The notes under the pieces: model-generated
The model's input: the letters and a program-made list of their open reading frames with translations, nothing else
Databases searched by the model: none
Told to the model about the DNA's origin: nothing
Assembly: GCA_028752905.1 (NCBI GenBank)
Contig: JAQNBH010000012.1
Location: 26,917,816-26,981,815 of the forward strand
Direction of reading: 5' to 3'
Length of the DNA stretch: 64,000 nucleotides
Origin: Cladorhizidae sp. MBARI D1340-BT2
Taxonomy: Eukaryota; Porifera; Demospongiae; Poecilosclerida; Cladorhizidae
Made by a program: the position numbers and the translations under genes
In this document: piece by piece, positions 58,276-64,000 of the stretch
Layout: each line of letters opens with the position of its first letter
Position numbering within the stretch: the first letter of the stretch is position 1

Positions 58276-58741
58276 ATGCACCACTTCCACAATTGAAAGA
58301 ACCCTCATATTTGGTGGGAGCTAGGAACTTTGGAAATACCAACACAACTTGGGTGTACTGAAGAACTCTCACGATTGGAAATGAGGGAATTCTCATCAAT
58401 GGTTTCACAACCTATCGATTCTAGGAAGATGGCTACTCGTCAGTGAACTCTATACAAGGAGAGCAGGTATTCTACCTCAGAAGAAGGAGGGGGAGAAAGG
58501 GACAAACACTACAACAATGAGTACGAGGACATTGAGAATGCGGAGGAGTCCATTCACGAATAAATACAAGACAACAAAGAAATAGTGACCAATACTGCAT
58601 CTCACAAGAGGAGAGTGCAGCATCGTCCAGCACCACAATTCCAGGTAAAACTTAGAGATGTTGATGCAGACCATGCAGCTTAAGGCAAGAGGCCGAGAAA
58701 ACTTGTGCTGAGGAAGGAAGAGAAGTAAATAAATGCTTCAA
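58276..58741. other. Leader region, no gene seen
   Basis: Between the foldback element and the SCAN-like gag; 58276-58620 is also present at 1-345. Confidence 0.45.
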
Positions 58742-59290
58742 ACAGATGATGAGATTAGTGATGGACAGAAAAAGCCTGAGAGATGAATCTAGGTGTTGGA
58801 GAAACCGAGAAGACTCAGAGGATTCTATCAAGCATCAGCAGTTGGTAACAGTCCCAAGAATGGATGAAGGGAACATCAATGTTGAGCAATACCTCTTAGA
58901 GATCTGCAAATACCCACAGAGTTCCAAAGGAGCACTGACTGACTCAGTTGGATTAGTGACTGGAAAACTTTACCAGGCGTATGTTGCAGCAAGTGACAAA
59001 ACACCCAAGGACTTCCATGCCATGAAGGATGCAATACTGGAAGCACATGGCATTGGTCCACTCACTTACTAAAAGAGATTCAAGGAGTGCACACGAAGGA
59101 GAGGAAAGTCTTTCGCTGTAGCGGGGAAAAGGATTGACGTGACCTATTGTGGACAAAACATTGTGCTACTATGCAAGAGTTACAAGAAGTTCTGGAAGAA
59201 GAATGTGTATGTGAGCTGATACCAAGGGAGGTAGGTGGAAACTTGGCAGAGAAAGAGAACTTAAGAATTGTGGTTACATGCACTACCAAT
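58742..59290 (+). pseudogene. SCAN-like Gag remnant
   Basis: The first part (58746-59072) reads TVPRMDEGNINVEQYLLEI, then LVTGKLYQAYVAASDKTPKD and FHAMKDAILEAHGIGPLTY to a stop. The second part (59110-59290, other frames) reads SFAVAGKRI, ATMQELQEVLEEECVCELIP, REVGGNLAEKENL. The pattern, a helix ending in FHAMKDAIL and then EEECVCELIPREV, resembles SCAN-type capsid subdomains of Gmr1-like Ty3/gypsy Gag, from which vertebrate SCAN domains arose. It is broken by one stop and one frameshift. No pol follows before the 60.2-kb repeat. Confidence 0.6.
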
Positions 59291-59299
59291 TTTACTGGT

Positions 59300-60200
59300 T
59301 GCCGTGTTAATCAGCTGATCCTAGCAGAAATACTAATGTAAATCACTCTGGTAGAAATACAATTAGCTACGGAACATGATGTGCACTAATTTTGGTACAG
59401 AACATGGTGTGCACTATTTAGGAAGTTTTTAGTAATGCCTTATCTAAAATATGCTGCTCATGGCTGCTGCAATGCAATGAACTTGACTAGTGAAACTCTA
59501 GCTGAGCTCAAAAGTTTTACTATATCTTTGTCTAAAAATAACTAGAAACCAAATATAATACTCCACATTTTGTGAAATGAATTTAGAGTGACTCCTGGTA
59601 AGTGTAAGTACTGCTTTCCACCGAAGAAACACTTCCAGAAACAGTGGGAAGAGATCGTTCATGATGGCAGTTGCGATCATCAGCCATTATAACAACTTCC
59701 TTAATTTGGCTTGCTTCCAACCCAAAGTAAAGTTTTACAATTATTTTAAGGTAATAGAGCAGTCCAGTGGACATGGGGAACCAAGAACGGGAAGGTGATT
59801 CAAATTTATCGATTTAATATAATTTATTTTCTGACGATGTCCAAGTTTGTGTCTTATAGCAGTCAAGTGGATTCTGGTAAGTACTGTGGAGGTCCATGTG
59901 AAGGGCATCACTGCATACTAATTATATAACATGTAGAATTTAAGTGGAAGACTGACACATTGGAGTCTATTCCTCTCGTCTTTTACATGGAGGTGAAGTA
60001 TCGTTTAGGTATCAAGAACAACAATCTGATGGTATGTCCAGACCTGCAGTGGAATACGTTCCTCATGAAGAATAAGTGGGAGACATCAAGAACACCCCAG
60101 ACATCGAAGAGCATCTGACTATGAGCATGGCATATGTCATGTGAGAAGAAACACTCTACTAATCACACTATTGTAACTTTATATTATACACACACACTTG
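59300..60200. other. Noncoding stretch
   Basis: Frames are short. One at 59985-60110 (KYRLGIKNNNLMV, PDLQWNTFLM) is not recognised. Two GTAAGTGT/GTAAGTAC donor-like sites (59600, 59878) could mean decayed exons. Confidence 0.35.
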
Positions 60201-60204
60201 TCAA

Positions 60205-60430
60205 TTATTCTCTGTGGGACTTGAGGACCTAATTAGGTATGTTCTGGCTTGTATTGTGGCAGGTTGGAGCATGTGATGGGGGGCTCTAAGTAGAGAGAAT
60301 TGGTTTGGTTGCTGACTAAGTTGTTGTCTGTTGTATATGAACTATTTCATCTTTATCCTGAGCAATGGCTTCTGTGCTACCTGCTTAGCTCTTTCTCTCT
60401 ATACCCCTCTCCTCATAGAAAGAACCTTCA
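60205..60430 (+). repeat. LTR-like direct repeat, copy 2
   Basis: Second copy of 57320-57551, diverged by several substitutions and by loss of one TTGTGTTGTGGC-type repeat. Confidence 0.6.
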
Positions 60431-61240
60431 CACAACCACTAGAGGGGCATTTAACAGCTTTGCTAGAGTTAATGGTATATCATTCATTCCCCACTACTAA
60501 CTTTGTGAAGGTGAATGAATGTACACACGGCTAACTCTGTAACACAACACTGCTGAATGATGCAGAAAGAGTTAACCGTAACACTAACACTACAATGACA
60601 TCATGTAGACACAGCTAATTGCGTAGATTTAACTGTGTAATGATGATATATGCTAACAACTAACCGTGTAGCAATAACACAGTGATGATATATGTACAAT
60701 TGATTTGCCCCAACATTCACACCTACAACGTAAAGACAAAGCATATGAGTTGCCTGGCTTTTGAGAGTACCGTACCTGCTGGCTGTGGCAGAGGGTGCAG
60801 ACTTGGCTGGCCCTGGGCTGTGCCTATATACACATGTATAACATATAACATTATGAAAGAATAATTAAATCTGACAAGACGCTAATATTAGGAGCTATCC
60901 CACACTATCACACAGCTAGAACAAACTGGACATATAGTTGGGAAAATTCAAGTGACCTTTGTCCGACCTTGATAATTTCACAACCTTCTGTTCGGAATCA
61001 CATGGTTGCCTGCTTGGTTCCTGCTAAGACTTAGGTTACTTGCATCTGCTGGTCATTATAAGCTTCCATCTCTACATCAATTCCACTCAACCCCTCGCAT
61101 GACTCATAATCAACAAACATGGCAAGTATCTATTCCAGGTGATTTATGGCTTCACTAGCAGTGAAGTCACAATTCATAAATGACTGCTATAAAATACAGT
61201 CCTGTGCATACAAATTAGGAAGTAGAAGTTTAATGTTGGA
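60431..61240. other. Noncoding stretch
   Basis: 60535-60690 has loosely repeated TAACNGTGTA phrases. No gene seen. Confidence 0.4.
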
Positions 61241-61309
61241 CAAGCTAATTGAGGTACTTGTAATAACAAATTCTCACAGTGGGTATTGCCTTACTTGTTC
61301 TATGCCAGC

Positions 61310-61556
61310 AGCTCTCATTGTCATGTAAATTTATAGGTATGTTAGGTTTCGAGCAGAGGATGAAGGGTTTTCCTCTGCGCAGACGCACTAGGTGGAGTTG
61401 TTTGCATCTGGGACACTTTGAACATACTTCAGGATTAATCTTTTCCTTGTCATAATGCAGCTCCTGCAGAGATCGATCAATAGATTTTTCAATCATTTGC
61501 CGCACACAGACAATGGGCAATGGTGTGCCACAATCCTGCTCCTCCTCGAATGTTAC
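61310..61556 (-). CDS. Cys-rich exon, unidentified
   Basis: The minus strand encodes FEEEQDCGTPLPIVCVRQMI, then EKSIDRSLQELHYDKEKI, CSKCPRCKQLHLVRLRRG, FILCSKPNIPINLHDNES and CW. Two CxxC pairs and a Cys/His spacing suggest a small zinc-binding module following an amphipathic helix. The composition and lack of stops support a genuine exon. I suspect a domain of an invertebrate NLR or Roc-type protein, but cannot name the family. It runs into a TAA-free tail below 61310 with a possible donor (GTATGTTAGG is on the other strand). It lies just outside inverted repeat B. Confidence 0.4.
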
Positions 61557-61704
61557 TGGATAGAATTAACTTCAAGTTGAGATGGCAGCATCATCTTAAG
61601 AATAATATATCCCGTCACTGCACGAAGTTAGATAATCGAGATAAGTCTAAAATAACTACCTTGCAGTGTTGTCAAAAGTGATTCCTCCATTATTAACTAT
61701 CGAC

Positions 61705-62523
61705 GTGGAAGCCAAGCCAGCTACCAAAGCCTAAGGTAGTGCAATGAGGACCTGAAAGGCCATGGAAAGTTGTTGCTGTTCCTCTCCTAACATTAGCTGC
61801 TACAGCAATGGACTCAAGCTCTGACAGAGATGGTGACTTTTAAGCTTTTCAGTTCATGAAGCGAGCAAGAGTGACATAAAGGTAAGCACAGAATCTAGGT
61901 AGAGATGAGGAAACTGTACTTTCATGAAGACTGTCATGTTACGAAACCATTAAATTTTACTTTACCCATTGGAGGAGTCCATATACTCTGATACACATGG
62001 TAGCCTTTATCTAAGTAAAAGGGAACGAAACTCTTGCAGCAACAACCACAGATTTAGTCGCAGAATTAGTATACAAAGAAAACTTAAATAGAGAAATTAT
62101 AGCTCCAAGATTCATCATTAAAATTGATATTAGAATTTTGATACATAGTTAGTATCTAGGTAATGGCAACAATTGGAAAAAGAGTATAGAAAATGGTTGT
62201 TACAGCTCAGTTTAGTGCACTATATATAGAGAATGAGTTCTTGGTTACTTTTATTCGGAAAATGATCCTAACACCCTACTCTCTATATAGAGTGCACCAA
62301 GTAATCATAACACCTCGCTCTTGATACTATAAGATATCATAGAGGCCATCCAGAGAACTGTTATAGAGACTGGTTCTATAGAGGCTATGTGTAGGCCACC
62401 CCACAGATACTAACCACAAACCCTCAACACTCCCAGTAATTCCTAGAAATGTCTACTGAAAACATTTATTTGTGTTCCACCTGGAGGCATCTCACTGTCA
62501 GCTGTTTTTGATTTTTGTTTTCA

Positions 62524-62554
<31 letters not shown>

Positions 62555-64000
62555 TAGGTCTTCTTAGAATGATTCTGATGTAGAAATATCAGGCAGAGTA
62601 GCTGGCCTAGTCGGTGATTCAACACCCACTCTAGAATAGAGAGAAATAGCATGGCCTAGTCGGTGATTCAACACCCACTCTAGAATAGATAGAAATAGCA
62701 GGCAGAGTAGCTGACTTGGTCAGTGATTAAAAAGCCACTACTTGAAAAGGGTGAGTCATCTATTTCAAGTGGTTTTTAAATGACTTTCAATACTTGTCAT
62801 CTCGGCAAAATGGACAGCTCACTCAGCATGATGACTTGGCAAATATAAAAATAGAAATGGAGGATTACATCAACTGTATACAGATAGGGCTAAAGGGTAT
62901 TTAGAAAGCCAAATATTCAAACTTTGTGTTTTTCATTGGGTTCAGAGGTCTTCTAACCCAAGGCCACCTCCTTATGCTAGTGCTAGTGACTCGAATCAGA
63001 GAACTCAGAGACTGATTGCTCAGAAGCACCACTTCCTAAAAAGCATTATGTTTCTCAATCTCCAGCTATTTCTGTAAAGTGCCTCTCTAATTCTTGTCCA
63101 CTTGTGAGTATCAGGATGTACACCATGAAATGGTAGGATTTGTTCCCATGTCTTGAGCACAGTGAAGACCACCATGTGGTGCTCTGTAAGATATGCTGCA
63201 AAAGGGGGCAACCCCTCCAAAGAACTGGAGGAGCATGGATAACGAAGCCTTCAATCGGGGAAAAAAGCGAGCTCACTCCCATAGTGATGTTCATGTGCAG
63301 TCTTGTGAAGTAGAATCAGCAAGTTCCAGAGCAGAGGAGGAGGGAGCTAGTTCAATAGCTGCAGAATATAGGAGAGGAAGATAAGCATGGCCACATATTG
63401 CTGATACTACCAACTTTCACGGCTTAATTTTAAGATAGGTGAAGACCTATAAACTAGTCGAGAGTGCTGAAAAATTCTAAATACACATCAAAAGATGCTA
63501 TTGGAGAATTTATGTCAGCAATTCGCCAGTGGATTGAGGAACTCCTCTTGAGTGTATTCATGGAGCAGAGTTCGATAATTTAATGGCTGATGAGTGTACA
63601 GACATTACTACAGTAGAAGAACTTCTATCATCTGTTGTTTGTCTGAAAAGGGAGTAATAGTAGAGCACTTCATGAATATCATCATCACTTTAAAGAAGAC
63701 TGATGCCAGCACTATACACTCCACTCTGGTTGATTTCTTATAGTGGAATAGTATACCAGTCAGCAACCTTGTGGGCATGGGGGTTAATGGGGCAACAACT
63801 TCCTGTGGAAAGAAAAGTGGAGTTCAGAGTAGCTACCAAGGAAGAATTCTCTTTATGCATTGTTTGTGCAGTGCCAATGCCATAACAACTTGCTTGTGTT
63901 CAAACTGCTAACTTTACTCTAGAAATTAAGCATGTATTTGACATCACTATGGAAATTTTCCCTAAAAGAAGTGAGTCAGAAGAAATTCAGTGACTACTCG
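61705..64000 (+). repeat. Inverted repeat B, right arm (cut by window end)
   Basis: Inverse of 4510-6775. It includes a G28 run (62526-62553) where the left arm has C8, and a duplicated phrase (62591-62670, GGCCTAGTCGGTGATTCAAC). Confidence 0.85.
63130..64000 (+). pseudogene. hAT-B transposase remnant, right copy
   Basis: Plus-strand pieces in order: HHVVLCKICCKRGQPLQR (finger-like Cys pair), a Ser/Glu-rich stretch, FMSAIRQWIEELLLSVF, MADECTDITTVEELLSSVVC (the ADECTD catalytic-region motif of KIAA1586-like hATs) and EHFMNIIITLKKTDASTIHS. Then come PVSNLVGMGVNGATTSCGKK and SGVQ. Several stops and frame changes occur. The C-terminal half lies beyond the window. Confidence 0.75.

Larger units (their letters stand above)
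53258..58620 (-). repeat. Outer inverted repeat, right arm
   Basis: Inverted partner of 1-4125. It is the fuller copy: it keeps the MITE and the protease and reverse-transcriptase part of the gypsy element that the left arm has lost. Its low-coordinate end lies inside the third unit of the 3.6-kb triplication. Beyond 58620 the partner sequence would lie before base 1, outside the window. Confidence 0.9.

Overview
This is eukaryotic, metazoan DNA, not bacterial or phage. Protein-coding islands are split by very short introns (about 53 bp, GT-AG). They include death-fold domains and a decayed receptor-Smad. The rest is dominated by Ty3/gypsy, hAT, pogo/Tigger and MITE-type transposable elements and by minisatellites. 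Compact introns, death-domain genes and KIAA1586/ZMYM-like hAT transposases fit an early-branching animal such as a demosponge; that is inference, not proof.

Layout. 1-4.1 kb is the left arm of an outer inverted repeat whose right arm is 53.3-58.6 kb: an AT-rich foldback element, an LTR-like piece, a Ty3/gypsy gag-pol remnant and a hAT transposase (hAT-A). 4.1-6.8 kb is a second hAT (hAT-B, minus strand), with an inverted copy at 61.7-64 kb. 7.1-7.6 kb holds the last exons of a death-domain gene, followed by a short tandem repeat (7.9-8.1 kb). 9.3-12.7 kb is a well-preserved Ty3/gypsy pol on the minus strand, interrupted by a MITE. It is joined through a 44-bp minisatellite to a decayed Smad2/3-like gene (13.1-13.8 kb). 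13.9-15.6 kb is noncoding with diverged repeats.

16.3-35.65 kb is one large palindrome. Its arms of about 9 kb hold fragments of three gypsy elements, a pogo/Tigger helix-turn-helix region, one unidentified terminal exon and hammerhead-like sequences. Its centre is a satellite of about 43 copies of a 35-bp unit. 35.65-43 kb has a third hAT fragment, a pogo/Tigger DDE domain, unassigned open frames and a second death-domain exon on the minus strand. 43-54.5 kb is a minisatellite field followed by three head-to-tail copies of a 3,604-bp unit, nearly identical, each carrying a dead hAT-A transposase. 54.5-64 kb is the right outer arm, a SCAN-like gag remnant, a Cys-rich exon and the inverted hAT-B copy.

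No transposon in the window looks fully intact. Host genes are represented only by single or terminal exons (death-domain x2, the terminal exon in the palindrome, the Cys-rich exon) and the Smad relic. The notable content is structural: nested inverted duplications, a very recent triplication, satellites seeded at rearrangement junctions, and a hammerhead-ribozyme-like core that is also amplified as a minisatellite.
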